From: Cuniculiplasma divulgatum
Lineage (GTDB): Archaea > Thermoplasmatota > Thermoplasmata > Thermoplasmatales > Thermoplasmataceae
Reading direction: 5' to 3'
NCBI GenBank assembly: GCA_031200235.1
Contig: CP133595.1
Span: 1,822,877 to 1,886,876, forward strand
Length of the DNA: 64,000 nt
Both the position numbers and the translations under genes were made by a program. Of this stretch, positions 42,324 to 52,346 are shown in pieces. Within the stretch, counting starts at the first letter, position 1. Each line of letters starts with the position of its first letter. The notes beneath the pieces were generated by a model. It did no database searches and was not told where the DNA came from. It was given only the letters and a program-made list of their open reading frames with translations.

Positions 42324-44144
42324 ATGTCTATAATTTCCACTGAAAAAATAACAAAAGTATTCGTGAAGAGGACGGGTTACCTGAGCAGGGAAAATGTCGT
42401 TGCTCTTGATAGGGTCACCGTAGAGCTTAATAGCAAGGAGATTGTGGGAATAGTTGGTGCCAGTGGAAGTGGTAAAAGCACACTTGCAAAAACTCTCGTA
42501 TTAATGCACAAACCAGATTCAGGAAAAGTCCTTTACAATGGAAAGCCCATAGATTTCAAGAAGAGTCGGGAAATCAGTGCATACAGAAAGAAGGTGCAAA
42601 TGGTTTTTCAGGATCCCTATGCATCCCTGGATCCAAACCACGACGTGGAATGGCATATAAAGAGGCCTCTTCTTCTTCACAGATACTCGGGCAACATGGA
42701 CAATAGAGTTGATGAACTTCTTGAGATGGTTACTCTTCATCCGGCACATTACTACAGGAAGAAATTTCCATATCAACTGTCCGGTGGACAGAGGCAGAGA
42801 GTCTACCTTGCAAGAGTCCTTGCCCTGGAACCGGAGGTCGTCATAGCAGATGAACCTGTGTCCATGCTTGACATGTCGGTGAGGATAGATATCCTTTCTC
42901 TCATAACAAAGCTTCGGGATACACTGGGCCTTTCCTTCTTTTACATAACACATGATCTGAATACAGTAAGCTACCTGACGGATAGAATCTATGTAATAGA
43001 AAATGGTTCCGTTGTTGAACAGGGCCCCACTTCCCAGATTCTGGCAAATCCCAGAACAGATTATACTAAGAGCCTCATCCAGGCAGCCCCGGATCCGTAT
43101 AAGAGAATTGAGCCATACGGTGGAACAGACACTGGATCAGTTGTGTATGGTGAACAGGTCCTGAAGGTAAAGGAACTTTCGGCGGGATACCACACAAGCG
43201 ATGGATTTGTGGACATACTCAGTGATCTGAATTTCAATGTTTCCCGTGGAGAAATCTTTGGCATTGCTGGAGAGTCTGGTTCTGGCAAGAGCACCGTTGC
43301 ACAGGCTGTTTTCTCAATGCTTGACTATCCAGGCGAGATTACCCATGGTACGGTTGAGGTCAACGGCGAGAACATTTACAATTATTCGGAAAACAAGTTA
43401 AGATCGTCAAGGGGAAAAAGAATGTCATATGTACCTCAAGCCGCAATGAACTCCCTTAATCCGGTGAGGAGAATTGAAGATCAGTTCATTGATCTTTTCA
43501 TGGCCCACAATATAGATATGGAAGATTATCACAGGAAGTTTGTGGACAAACTTTCTCTTGTCCGCCTCAATGAATCTGTCCTCAGGCTTTTTCCCTATGA
43601 ACTGAGTGGTGGGATGAGGCAGAGGGTCGTTATCGCTATGGCGCTGCTTCTTGATCCCACCCTGATAATTTTCGATGAGCCAACTACAGGTCTTGATGTA
43701 CTTGTGGAATACGAGATTCTCAGGGACATCAAAAGCATTCAGCGGAAGCTTAACCTTACCATTGTTTTCATAACACACGATCTATCCATCCTTTTTGAGA
43801 TTGCTGACAGGATTGGCGTAATGTATGGTGGAGAATTTGTCGAGATGGGGAATGTAAAAGAGCTGCTAGCTAGCCCACACCATCCATATACCTATTTGCT
43901 CATAGGTAGTATTCCCAGGATCGGCATACCGAAGGATAAAGTGATGAGGATACCAGGAACATCACTTGACTTCAGGTCTCCTAGAACAGGTTGCCTCTTT
44001 TCTGACAGGTGCCCATTTGCTGCCCCGGAGTGTAAGGTTACGCATCCTGATTTTGTGCAAGCTAAAGATAATCCAGTGCATTATTACCGGTGTATCAGGT
44101 ATCCAGAATGGAAAAAGGCTGCTCCCATGCCAATAAAAAGTTAA
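42324..44144 (+). CDS. Fused OppD-OppF type ABC transporter ATPase (two nucleotide-binding domains)
   Basis: The 606-residue protein has two complete ATPase domains. Domain 1 carries G-A-S-G-S-G-K-S-T, L-S-G-G-Q-R-Q-R and V-V-I-A-D-E-P; domain 2 carries G-E-S-G-S-G-K-S-T, L-S-G-G-M-R-Q-R and L-I-I-F-D-E-P. The C-terminus has the Opp/Dpp-type zone C-L-F-S-D-R-C-P-F-A with Cys residues, as in OppD/OppF C-terminal cluster-binding tails. In bacteria these are two proteins; here they are one chain. It would power the permeases encoded convergently at 44,183-46,190. With GH1 and TrmB beside it, the substrate is probably an oligosaccharide rather than a peptide; that is inference. Confidence 0.92.
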   Translation: MSIISTEKITKVFVKRTGYLSRENVVALDRVTVELNSKEIVGIVGASGSGKSTLAKTLVLMHKPDSGKVLYNGKPIDFKKSREISAYRKKVQMVFQDPYASLDPNHDVEWHIKRPLLLHRYSGNMDNRVDELLEMVTLHPAHYYRKKFPYQLSGGQRQRVYLARVLALEPEVVIADEPVSMLDMSVRIDILSLITKLRDTLGLSFFYITHDLNTVSYLTDRIYVIENGSVVEQGPTSQILANPRTDYTKSLIQAAPDPYKRIEPYGGTDTGSVVYGEQVLKVKELSAGYHTSDGFVDILSDLNFNVSRGEIFGIAGESGSGKSTVAQAVFSMLDYPGEITHGTVEVNGENIYNYSENKLRSSRGKRMSYVPQAAMNSLNPVRRIEDQFIDLFMAHNIDMEDYHRKFVDKLSLVRLNESVLRLFPYELSGGMRQRVVIAMALLLDPTLIIFDEPTTGLDVLVEYEILRDIKSIQRKLNLTIVFITHDLSILFEIADRIGVMYGGEFVEMGNVKELLASPHHPYTYLLIGSIPRIGIPKDKVMRIPGTSLDFRSPRTGCLFSDRCPFAAPECKVTHPDFVQAKDNPVHYYRCIRYPEWKKAAPMPIKS

Positions 44145-44182
44145 AAATTTTTGAGAATTCGTAAAATTTTGGGATTTTAGAA

Positions 44183-45115
44183 TCAATATTTCCTCAGCGA
44201 TGGATTCGAGACCTCGTCAACTCCAAAATTTATCAGTACAAAAGTAAACATCAGGAGAGAAATGAGTATACTGGGAGGCATTATCCACCACCATTCTCCG
44301 GTAATGTATGCCTGATTATTTATTGCCCAGTATAGTGTCGTTCCGAGGTTTACTTCAAGAAGATTACCCACACCAAGATACTCCACAAAGGTCAGGCCCA
44401 TGACGCCATAAATTGCAGTGAAAAAGAAGTTTGAAACGATTATAGGTAACATGGCCCTTATTATCTGCCTGAAAATTATGCTCAATCTTTTTTCTCCTAT
44501 TAGAAGAGATGAAGTTATGAAATCATTCTTTGCCGTGGAGAGTGCTTGAGATCTCAGGGTACGTGCCCCCCAAGCCCATCCTGTGAGGGATAGGATCACA
44601 ATCATGGCAATATATCCAAGAGACGTGTGATCTCCAAGGAAGAAGGCTCCGAAAAGCATTATGATTACGATTCCAGGTATGACAAGGAATACATTGGTAA
44701 CAGCATTTATGGCGGAACTCACTCCCTCGGATGAAAAACCCGCAGACAGTCCTGCAAGTACGGATATCCCGGTTGCAATTATACCGGTAAGAAAGCCCAC
44801 GGCAAGTGTTGGTCCAATTCCGGTGAGGATCTGCGAGAAAACGTCCTGACCGTATGCTGTGGTACCCAAAGGATGTGCAAGTGAAGGGGGGAGATTTGCC
44901 GCAAATTCATATGCAGTAGGACTGTATGGACTTAAGAGTCCACCGAAAATGCCTATGAATATGTATGCGATGAGTATTATCAGGCCAATTTTAGATTTCC
45001 TGTTACCCAACAACAGTCTTATGGTTGTACTGTGAGTGAATGCACTTATGGCATCAAAGAGGGACTGTTTTTTAATTTTGGAACCTACTGTGGCTTCCAT
45101 ACTCATATCATCCAA
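44183..45115 (-). CDS. DppC/OppC-family ABC permease
   Basis: The 310-residue membrane protein has about six spans and the binding-protein-dependent permease loop near its C-terminus. The N-terminal OppC-type segment G-L-I-I-L-I-A-Y-I-F-I-G-I-F-G is followed by H-P-L-G-T-T-A-Y-G-Q-D-V-F-S, a hallmark of DppC/OppC (H-x-L-G-T-D-x-x-G-R-D). It pairs with the DppB gene just upstream, overlapping it by 8 nt. It converges on the fused ATPase gene, leaving 38 nt between stops. Confidence 0.92.
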   Translation of the reverse strand: MDDMSMEATVGSKIKKQSLFDAISAFTHSTTIRLLLGNRKSKIGLIILIAYIFIGIFGGLLSPYSPTAYEFAANLPPSLAHPLGTTAYGQDVFSQILTGIGPTLAVGFLTGIIATGISVLAGLSAGFSSEGVSSAINAVTNVFLVIPGIVIIMLFGAFFLGDHTSLGYIAMIVILSLTGWAWGARTLRSQALSTAKNDFITSSLLIGEKRLSIIFRQIIRAMLPIIVSNFFFTAIYGVMGLTFVEYLGVGNLLEVNLGTTLYWAINNQAYITGEWWWIMPPSILISLLMFTFVLINFGVDEVSNPSLRKY

Positions 45116-46190
45116 CCTCCTGCCTTATCCTCGGGTCTAGGATGCCGTAGAGGATATCAACAATGAAATTAGCAACAAGAACAGCTATAATTACAAGAAG
45201 GAATATGCCTTGTATCAAAGGGTAATCCAGTGAATCTATTGCTGTGATCATGTATAATCCTATACCGGGGTATGAGAATATCTCCTCCTCCAAAAGGACA
45301 CCGGTGACAGAAAATCCAAGAGACATTGCAAATCCTGTAAGGTTTGGCAGAAGAGCATTTCTATAAGCGATCCTGTTGATCTGGCTCTTCCTGAATCCCA
45401 GTGATCTGGAAAACTTGATGAAATCGCTGTTCAGTGATGGGATGATATTATTCCTCAATCCAATCACCCAACCTCCCAGTGATGTAAGAATGATGGTAAG
45501 CAACGGAAGTATTGAATGATATATCACACTCACAATGAATGGAAAGTTTAGACCCGGGGTAACAGATCTCCCGTAGGCTTCTCCAATTGGGAAGAGGGGC
45601 AGCTCAACAGAGAATATCAAGAGAAGTATGAAACCGAGAACAAATGCAGGGAATGACTGAAAGAATAGTGTTGTTATATCTATTATCACATCCTTCCTTG
45701 CGTTCCTGTTGAGTCCCGCATATCTTCCAAGTCTGTTCCCCATAAAGAACGATATAACCGTTGCAGTAACAACAAGATAGAGAGTCCACGGAAGTGCAGT
45801 TAGCAAAATTGATGAAACCGGTTCAGGGAAATATGAGAGGGACACGCCAAGATTTCCGTGGAAGAGAGCCACGAGATAATGGAAGTACTGAACCAGTATG
45901 GGAGCATTGGATATTCCGTACTCGACCTCAAGCTGGTGCAGATAAGCGGGACTTATGGATGTTGCACCCTCCCTTACGAGCGTTGAGTACACAACTTCTG
46001 CAGGATTTCCGGGAAGCAATCTTGGAAGTATAAAATTAACTGTCAGGGCAGAAAATAAGACTACGATAAATGTGATAGTCTTCTTTATTATGTATACATA
46101 GGGAATACCTGGCTTACGCCTCACGTTTGAACTCATTTCGTTGTTCCCGCCAGTTATTTTACTTTCAATATTTTGTGGATAATCTGCCAT
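45108..46190 (-). CDS. DppB/OppB-family ABC permease
   Basis: The 360-residue protein has an OppB-type N-terminus (T-F-I-V-V-L-F-S-A-L-T-V-N-F-I-L-P-R-L-L-P-G-N-P) and six predicted spans. It also has the E-A-A-like loop near R-S-L-G-F-R-K-S-Q-I-N-R-I-A-Y-R-N-A-L. It forms the membrane channel with DppC. An AT-rich ATTATCAATAAT lies about 27 nt before the ATG at 46,190, so it may have its own promoter, separate from the binding protein. The first 28 residues are polar and a later start at 46,136 is possible. Confidence 0.92.
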   Translation of the reverse strand: MADYPQNIESKITGGNNEMSSNVRRKPGIPYVYIIKKTITFIVVLFSALTVNFILPRLLPGNPAEVVYSTLVREGATSISPAYLHQLEVEYGISNAPILVQYFHYLVALFHGNLGVSLSYFPEPVSSILLTALPWTLYLVVTATVISFFMGNRLGRYAGLNRNARKDVIIDITTLFFQSFPAFVLGFILLLIFSVELPLFPIGEAYGRSVTPGLNFPFIVSVIYHSILPLLTIILTSLGGWVIGLRNNIIPSLNSDFIKFSRSLGFRKSQINRIAYRNALLPNLTGFAMSLGFSVTGVLLEEEIFSYPGIGLYMITAIDSLDYPLIQGIFLLVIIAVLVANFIVDILYGILDPRIRQEVG

Positions 46191-46312
46191 ATTTCTCTAT
46201 CCGCCCTGTATTATTGATAATTCATAGGCCATGAAAGTTCTCATGCCACATGAAGTAAAGAACTTTAAAGTGAATAAAAGATTATGTTCTTGGTAAATAA
46301 GTGTCAATGTAT

Positions 46313-48181
46313 CTATTCCTCTTTTTCTTTGCCTTTCCCTCCGTTCTTCTTTCTTGACCTTGATACCATTGTTCCGTAGACCCCGCCTATTATAACCACA
46401 GCAGCCACTACGCCACCGATTATATAGTAGTCATCGGCAGACAATGCAAATGTGGATTTTGACGGCGACGATTTTACATAGAGATGCAGTGCAACAACTT
46501 CCATTATCCCAGGGTCCCACGAAAGAGGTATCCAGTAATTATTGCTTGGGGTAACAAAACCACCTATGGTTTTGTTGACATATTCATACCAGTCGGCAGA
46601 ATAGACCAGCGATATGACTGGCATATCTTTCAGCATCACTCCTGCCATGTCGTTTATCAGCTGTTTCTGAGTTGCCGGGTTACTTGTACTCCTGAACGAC
46701 TCGTATGCTCTATAGAAACCTGTGCCAGAACTGTTCCATCTCATCTCGTTGGTTAGCGCCGCTGTTCCAAGCGCTGGAACAGGACCACCAATTCCAGTAT
46801 AGTCATACCAGGGGTTGGGGCCTGCGCTGGTCACGACTTCCTGTGCCATCTGGAAATTCCCAGTGGCGATATCCTGAGTAACCTCAGTACTGGTAGGCGT
46901 AACTATATTAACATTCAGACCTATGCTCTTGAGGTTTTGTGATATTATGGACACGTCGGAATCCCAATCTGTATAACCGGCAACAGTCATGAGCGTAATG
47001 GTGGGAATCTCCGTGCCATTCTGGGCGTAGAGTCGACCACCACTCATATAATACCCGTGGCTTTCCAGTATTGAAAGCGCCTCGCTTGTGTTGTACTGAG
47101 CCAAACTTTTTGAAAGATTCTGATTTGTGCTGTTAAGCCAGAATTCCTGCTGCTGCATTATATTTGCAGCATTTGCAGGCTGCTCATATCCGTATTCTCC
47201 AATGCTGGAAATCTGGGTCCTGTTTATTGACAGGCTTAAAGCAACCCTAAAAAATGACTGGTTGAATGGCCATTCAAGATCATTTGTAAGCAGGTTAACT
47301 GTCTGACCCTGTGGGAAGAAGTAGTGGTTGTATGTCGGATCCTTGTTCACAAACAGAGATGTTATGTTTGGGGAGAAAACAGGTGCCCAGTCAACCTGAC
47401 CATCAGCAAGAGCAAGAACGAGAGCATTGTTACTTGTGTAATCAATGTATTCAATTTTTGGTATATGTGGTTCATTTGGCTGCCAGTAATGGGTGTTCTT
47501 CACAAGTATAATTTCCTGTGGACTGAAGCTGCTCAATACATATGGACCGGTTCCGATAGGGTTCGTTATGACCTGCTTCAGAGGACTGGTTACTCCCTGC
47601 CACTGACTCTCAGGAAGGATCCAGTTCGAGGCAATATAGAAAAAGTCAGGAACATCAGCGGTCTTGAAGTTAAAAATGACAGTGTAATTCCCCATTGCCT
47701 TTACACTGGAAAGATAGGAATATTCGTTGATATCTTGCATTTCCATATTGAATGTGAAAACAACATCGGTAGCGTTAAAAGGATCTCCATTTGAAAATGT
47801 GACATTCTGCCTGAGGTGGAATGTGAGAACGGTATCATTGGCACTCCAACTATAATTTGTCGCAAGCCATGGTATTGCGGTTCCATTATAGGCGTTAATT
47901 TGGTACAAGGGCTCGTAGAACAGAGAATCTATACCAGATGGTGGATTATATGGACTGAATGGATTAAAATCATCGACATAGGCAGGAGAAGGACCTGGCG
48001 ATATGTACAAAGTATCACTGCTCGTCTGAATAGTTGTATTTGTAGCGGAAGTGAGAACAGAAGATCGAGCATTCAATAACGATGCATTCGATCCAGCAGC
48101 AGTGGTAACAACAGAAACACTCAACATAACCATAATGGCTGTAATCACGACGGCAATTAATGCCTTATGAACATTCTTCAT
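46313..48181 (-). CDS. Extracellular solute-binding protein, family 5 (Opp/Dpp type), membrane anchored
   Basis: The 622-residue protein has a signal peptide (N-terminal K-N-V-H-K-A-L-I-A-V-V-I-T-A-I). The family 5 core follows with W-S-A-N-D-T-V-L-T-F-H-L-R and V-T-F-S-N-G-D-P-F-N-A-T-D-V-V, then I-G-T-G-P-Y. A C-terminal helix (I-I-G-G-V-V-A-A-V-V-I-I-G-G) with a basic tail anchors it outside the membrane, the normal layout in archaea. It captures oligosaccharides or peptides for the DppBC permeases downstream. A strong SD sequence and TATA box precede the ATG, so its mRNA has a short leader, unlike most genes here. Confidence 0.93.
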   Translation of the reverse strand: MKNVHKALIAVVITAIMVMLSVSVVTTAAGSNASLLNARSSVLTSATNTTIQTSSDTLYISPGPSPAYVDDFNPFSPYNPPSGIDSLFYEPLYQINAYNGTAIPWLATNYSWSANDTVLTFHLRQNVTFSNGDPFNATDVVFTFNMEMQDINEYSYLSSVKAMGNYTVIFNFKTADVPDFFYIASNWILPESQWQGVTSPLKQVITNPIGTGPYVLSSFSPQEIILVKNTHYWQPNEPHIPKIEYIDYTSNNALVLALADGQVDWAPVFSPNITSLFVNKDPTYNHYFFPQGQTVNLLTNDLEWPFNQSFFRVALSLSINRTQISSIGEYGYEQPANAANIMQQQEFWLNSTNQNLSKSLAQYNTSEALSILESHGYYMSGGRLYAQNGTEIPTITLMTVAGYTDWDSDVSIISQNLKSIGLNVNIVTPTSTEVTQDIATGNFQMAQEVVTSAGPNPWYDYTGIGGPVPALGTAALTNEMRWNSSGTGFYRAYESFRSTSNPATQKQLINDMAGVMLKDMPVISLVYSADWYEYVNKTIGGFVTPSNNYWIPLSWDPGIMEVVALHLYVKSSPSKSTFALSADDYYIIGGVVAAVVIIGGVYGTMVSRSRKKNGGKGKEKEE

Positions 48182-48189
48182 TTTTTGTT

Positions 48190-48230
48190 CCTCCGGGTCT
48201 GAGAGTGTATCCTAAGTCTCGTTTATAAAA
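48190..48230 (-). promoter_or_regulatory. Promoter and ribosome-binding site of the solute-binding protein gene
   Basis: On the minus strand, TTTTATAAA (48,222-48,230) is followed by GGAGG at 48,190-48,194, 8 nt before the ATG. The expected transcript start near 48,199 leaves a leader of about 18 nt that contains the SD. Confidence 0.6.
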
Positions 48231-48461
48231 ATAACCTTATACCCTGTACAGTAGTAAATAATAAAATAAATATTCCGATTTTAGTGCACTATGATAGAAA
48301 ATTCTATTGGATGAGTGATTAGGGGAGAGTCAAGCATGAATATCCCTTTAAATCATCATTAGGATAATTCATATGTATGCAATGAAGAAAAAGGCTATCA
48401 GCCCAGTGGATCTGGAAGTGAGGTTTTTAGTTACAAAACACAGCGCAAGAATGATTCTGCT

Positions 48462-49643
48462 ATGTACAAGGAAATAATTCAAGATAGAGACATAACCAAA
48501 TACATCGTATCCTACAATTCATTCAATTTTGCCAACGGTCTTGCAGGGAGCTTCCTCAACATTCTCTTTTTCAGTGCCGGAAATTTAGCTACTGTCATTG
48601 AATACCAGCTAGCCTATCAGATTTCACAACTCCTTTCCTTCATCCTGTCAGGTATTATGGCCAACTACATACAGACTAAATTCATATATTCGCTAAGTTC
48701 ACCATTAAGGGCTGTTTCACTCATAGGCTCGGTTCTTATTGGGGGTATCTTCATGAATCAGTTCTTCTTTGGACTGATCTATGGGATTTCAAGTGGACTG
48801 TTCTGGGCCGGAAATGCCATCATATCCATGGAAGTAAGCAGAGGTAAGGATAGACTGGCTTTTCTATCCTTCAATTCGACTGTGGCATATATCTCTTCAC
48901 TGGTATCGCCAATAATTGGAGGCGTTGCGCTGGAAATTACCCCATTCACGGGTACAATGCGGTATGTTGCTGTGTTCGCCGCAACTGCCGCGTTACTGGT
49001 ATATTCCGGAGCCAGTGGACTTTTGCTCAATGTAACCGAAAGGGAACATCCAAAAATAAAATTCCTGGATTCCATCAGAGCGAATAAACTGATAAAATGG
49101 CAATACAAAAGCTATTTTTACTTTTCATCCTTCTACGGGCTTGCCCTTTCCATAATACTCCCAGTATACATTTTTAAGATAACTGGTAGCTATACCATGG
49201 TGGGGATATTGGTGGCATCGATGGCGGCATCAAGTGCCCTGGGAAACATCTTTACGCCGCGTATGCTGAACCGCAATTCAAACAGTCTGCTCCCATACTT
49301 GTATTCCATATTCATTATACTCGTATCCACAGTCTTTATTGGCAATCTCAATATGCCCATTGCTGTATTATTTTTGGCAGGAGATGTGGCACTCCTCTTA
49401 ACTGCGCCTATGAACAACAGATCAATGTCCAATTTCATGAATTCGGTTGATCTGTTAACTACATCATTTCCATACTGGATAAACCGTGAATATTACCTGC
49501 TGGCCGGGAGATACACTGTATTGATAACTCTACTTATGGTCTTTGTTATATCAGGTTTCACCCATTCCCTCTACGTATTGACCATAATGTCTCTGACAGT
49601 TCTGCCAACGATTCCAGCTATCAATGCCACTTCGCAGCTTTGA
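48462..49643 (+). CDS. MFS-like membrane transporter
   Basis: The 393-residue protein is highly hydrophobic with about 10-12 spans. The interior loop after span 2-3 is short, and the central loop (E-R-E-H-P-K-I-K-F-L-D-S-I-R-A-N-K) divides two six-helix halves, as in major facilitator proteins. Gly-rich S-S-G-L-F-W-A-G-N-A and S-P-I-I-G-G-V-A-L-E resemble MFS spans 4 and 5. It is divergent from the binding-protein gene, about 280 nt away. Substrate unknown; MFS by overall pattern rather than a diagnostic motif. Confidence 0.72.
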   Translation: MYKEIIQDRDITKYIVSYNSFNFANGLAGSFLNILFFSAGNLATVIEYQLAYQISQLLSFILSGIMANYIQTKFIYSLSSPLRAVSLIGSVLIGGIFMNQFFFGLIYGISSGLFWAGNAIISMEVSRGKDRLAFLSFNSTVAYISSLVSPIIGGVALEITPFTGTMRYVAVFAATAALLVYSGASGLLLNVTEREHPKIKFLDSIRANKLIKWQYKSYFYFSSFYGLALSIILPVYIFKITGSYTMVGILVASMAASSALGNIFTPRMLNRNSNSLLPYLYSIFIILVSTVFIGNLNMPIAVLFLAGDVALLLTAPMNNRSMSNFMNSVDLLTTSFPYWINREYYLLAGRYTVLITLLMVFVISGFTHSLYVLTIMSLTVLPTIPAINATSQL

Positions 49644-49844
49644 CAGGAAATAGTTCCCCTGATTTCTGAAACGCAATTCATTCATATCGCGAGCTCAGTG
49701 GCATTCTTGATCTCAATGTTGTTAAGTATTACATGAGCTGATTGAAAACCCAATATACTACTTATGACGTTTCCGCAAACAATTGCTTAACAGATCATTC
49801 TCATTTGAAATGAGGTCATGAAAAATATGCCGTATTCTGACAAA

Positions 49845-50822
49845 TCAAAATTCATCATCTTCCATATCATCATCGTTATCCATATATTCATCGTCTTCCT
49901 CTTGCTCAGAATACATGTTTTCCAGTTGCGAGTGATAGGGATAAAGTTCTGGATTGAAAAACTCACCATAGGCCTCCATGAATCCATCCTTCTTGCTTGA
50001 TTTTCTCCCTTCCAGGGTTTGAAAAAGCCGGTTCATTGGAACAGCCATTTCAATGGCCTCAAGTGGAATAAAGCCTTCAGGTTTCTTCAGCTTTATGCGT
50101 CCCAGAGCTATCTGGCACATCTTGTGGTCCACATATTCAATTGGAAAGCTATCTCTTGCTTTCTCTATGGATTTGATTGCTTTCATGTTCTGCTGCCTAA
50201 CAAGCGCTTCAAGAATGTGAAGTAGATCGAAAAAGCTGTATTTCCATCCGTAGACGGAGGGATCAAATGGTCCGTCAGGCATATTTGAAATATAATCATC
50301 AAGCAAGCCGGTCAGGTATGAAACAGAGGCACCGCTCCTGATGCTGCCTATGCAAAGAAGGATGGAGTCTATGGTATGCTCCAGTGGCTTCCTCTGTTCA
50401 AAGGACATCTGGGTTATCTGGTCAATCCTGGTAAGGAGATATGGAACAGCATCCTTCCCAATGTTGGGTGAGATGAGCTGCGATATTTCGCTGTTGTATT
50501 TCTCGTTATCAAGCAGTTCAACAAGCTTCCTTGCTGGTTCATCGCCCCCGACACCAGATAGAATGAAGCAGCCCAGGATGTAAGCAGGATTGTCCTCATT
50601 GCTGACCAGATCCAGGGCGAGGGCGGCTGTGGCCTCCCGAAACTCTATGATGCGTGCCGCCAGTTCCTCCGCGTCCATTCTGCTCTTTTCAGTGTTTTCT
50701 TCAGCAAGTTTCAGCATTCTGCTGAACAGCGTTTCAGGATCTTCCTTCTCCTCATAACTTTCCTTATTCTTCGTGATTGATCCGGACTTTTTGCTTCCTT
50801 TCCCATTCTTCAATCTACCCAC
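49845..50822 (-). CDS. HEAT-like helical protein with acidic C-terminal tail
   Basis: The 325-residue protein has a basic, Ser-rich N-terminus (K-G-S-K-K-S-G-S) and a central helical part (residues 50-230) resembling HEAT-type repeats (A-R-K-L-V-E-L-L-D, A-V-P-Y-L-L-T-R-I-D, S-V-S-Y-L-T-G-L-L-D). It ends in a very acidic tail (E-Q-E-E-D-D-E-Y ... D-D-D-M-E-D-D). It appears cytoplasmic. I do not recognise a function; repeat scaffolds of this kind mediate protein contacts. The frameshifted TPR gene lies 45 nt upstream on the same strand, so they may share an operon. Confidence 0.55.
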   Translation of the reverse strand: MGRLKNGKGSKKSGSITKNKESYEEKEDPETLFSRMLKLAEENTEKSRMDAEELAARIIEFREATAALALDLVSNEDNPAYILGCFILSGVGGDEPARKLVELLDNEKYNSEISQLISPNIGKDAVPYLLTRIDQITQMSFEQRKPLEHTIDSILLCIGSIRSGASVSYLTGLLDDYISNMPDGPFDPSVYGWKYSFFDLLHILEALVRQQNMKAIKSIEKARDSFPIEYVDHKMCQIALGRIKLKKPEGFIPLEAIEMAVPMNRLFQTLEGRKSSKKDGFMEAYGEFFNPELYPYHSQLENMYSEQEEDDEYMDNDDDMEDDEF

Positions 50823-50867
50823 CTCAGCACCAGCTACCCATCACATTGTACACCGATAGAATCAACA

Positions 50868-51846
50868 TCAGCCGACCTTTCCCCTATGAGTTAAATACTG
50901 TTCAAATTCCTCAATCATCCATTTAATAGCTTCCTCATTGTCCAGCCACAGTGCCCCGCATGACCTCGCATAGGAACCTGCTTCATCAGGCTGCCCTGGC
51001 GTTATGTAGTTAGACGTGCCGGGAATGTCAACGGCTCCAGCCGGCATGGCGGGAACATATATATTTGAAGAAAACGCCTTCCTCAAGGCGGTCTTTGATT
51101 CAATTGTGACACCTGATTTCCTGAATAACAGCAGTGATCGATTATAGTCCCAGTCCGCACCATCCTCATCATAGGTGTTCAGCAATTCCTCAGCCTTATT
51201 CGCACTGCCCTCAATCATATATATGAGCAGTAACGAATATCTCACGCCCTGGTTGTCATCTGGATTCAGTTCCAGCAGTTCTTCATAGATGTTCTTCGCC
51301 TCATCCATTCTGCCAGAATTCCATAGAGAGAGCAAGGCCTTCCTGAGCACGCATATATGGCCTTGTCCCTAGGATCTTCCAAAAATCTCCTCTATATTCG
51401 GTGAAGGCTTTCTCGCCAAGGGTTTTTCTTGCCGCAGTAGAGGCTTTGCGGTAAAGATCTATCTTAGTTTGTGGATTCTTCTCCAGTTCCGCTAAGATCA
51501 CGTAAGCATCGGCGCAATTCTCAGAGATGTCAATATCCTTCAGGGCCATTTCCTTCCTGGCATTCCCAGTTTTCTGGCATGCATCATATGCCATCATCTG
51601 TGCCCTGTCCTCCGGACTTTCAGGCACGTAACTGTTAAGCTTCTCAGAGTTGTATATTTTTTCAATGAATTCATTGGCATCCCCAGCTGTTTCGAATTTT
51701 TCCCTGTCCATAAACTTGTGCATAATCCATGTGCTCTTTTCCATTACCCTTCTATCAATATTTTCCATGGGTACATTTTTGCTTGCGTGTGAGCCCCCCA
51801 TCTTCTTCCGTGCCATTCTCTTTCTCTTGGCGGATCCCATTTTCAA
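50868..51846 (-). pseudogene. TPR-repeat protein gene broken by a frameshift at an (AG)4 tract
   Basis: Two minus-strand frames, 51,301-51,846 (181 codons) and 50,868-51,350 (160 codons), together encode one TPR-type protein. The first ends F-W-K-I-L-G-T-R-P-Y-M-R-A-Q-E-G-L-A-L-S and the second resumes with S-L-W-N-S-G-R-M-D-E-A-K-N-I-Y-E-E-L-L-E-L-N-P-D-D-N-Q-G, the usual continuation in this family. The break lies at CTCTCTCT (51,325-51,332, AG repeat on the plus strand); two more bases (one CT) would restore the frame. The N-terminus is very basic (K-R-K-R-M-A-R-K-K). It may be a disabled gene, a slippage-controlled gene or a sequence error. The cellular role is unknown. Confidence 0.7.
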
Positions 51847-51924
51847 TCCCCCCTGATAATCTGAGTGCTGAACATTTCACTACAAAACTGACAGTGCTTA
51901 AAATATATTTCATGCACATCTTTC

Positions 51925-52341
51925 TTACAGCATGACAGCGGCGCAGCCCACAGGCTTTCCATGAGAATCGGGAATAGCTGGCACAATCTTTCTAATTCTT
52001 CGGAATATGCTTGTGTAGGAGACAGCTGTTATTCCGGTGATCCTTGCAAATATCCTGGCAATTCCCTCCAGTGATCTGAAGGGAATGCTGTACATTGCCC
52101 TGAGTTTTGCTAGGAATGTTATGAATGCATTTGGCGTCCTGTAGGGATGGCCTCTCTTTCCACTGTTGTTATCTGCAAGGAGCAGCTTCCAGTCCATGAG
52201 GAATGAAGTATCAAGGAGATCCTCAATCCTGTCCACCAGGGACCTGTTGTACCTGTCATACCTTCTGTCCGAACCGATCCAATATCTTCTTTTGCTTCTA
52301 TTGCCTGTAGCAGTGATTGGCTTTGGTGTCATACAAACCAA
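51925..52341 (-). pseudogene. N-terminal fragment of an IS5-like transposase
   Basis: The 138-codon frame has the DUF772-like N-terminal domain of IS5-group transposases: G-K-R-G-H-P-Y-R-T-P-N-A-F-I-T-F-L-A-K-L-R, then S-I-P-F-R-S-L-E-G-I-A-R-I-F-A-R-I and S-Y-T-S-I-F-R-R-I-R-K. The frame stops at 51,925, before any DDE residue, so only the N-terminal third is left. It does not continue in the adjacent DNA. A perfect hairpin stands directly upstream of its start. Confidence 0.75.
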
Positions 52342-52346
52342 TCACC

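Noticed and set aside
47324-47794. Plus-strand open frame of 156 codons inside the solute-binding protein gene
   Set aside because: It is antisense to a well-supported family 5 binding protein and has Cys/Trp-rich, unlikely composition.
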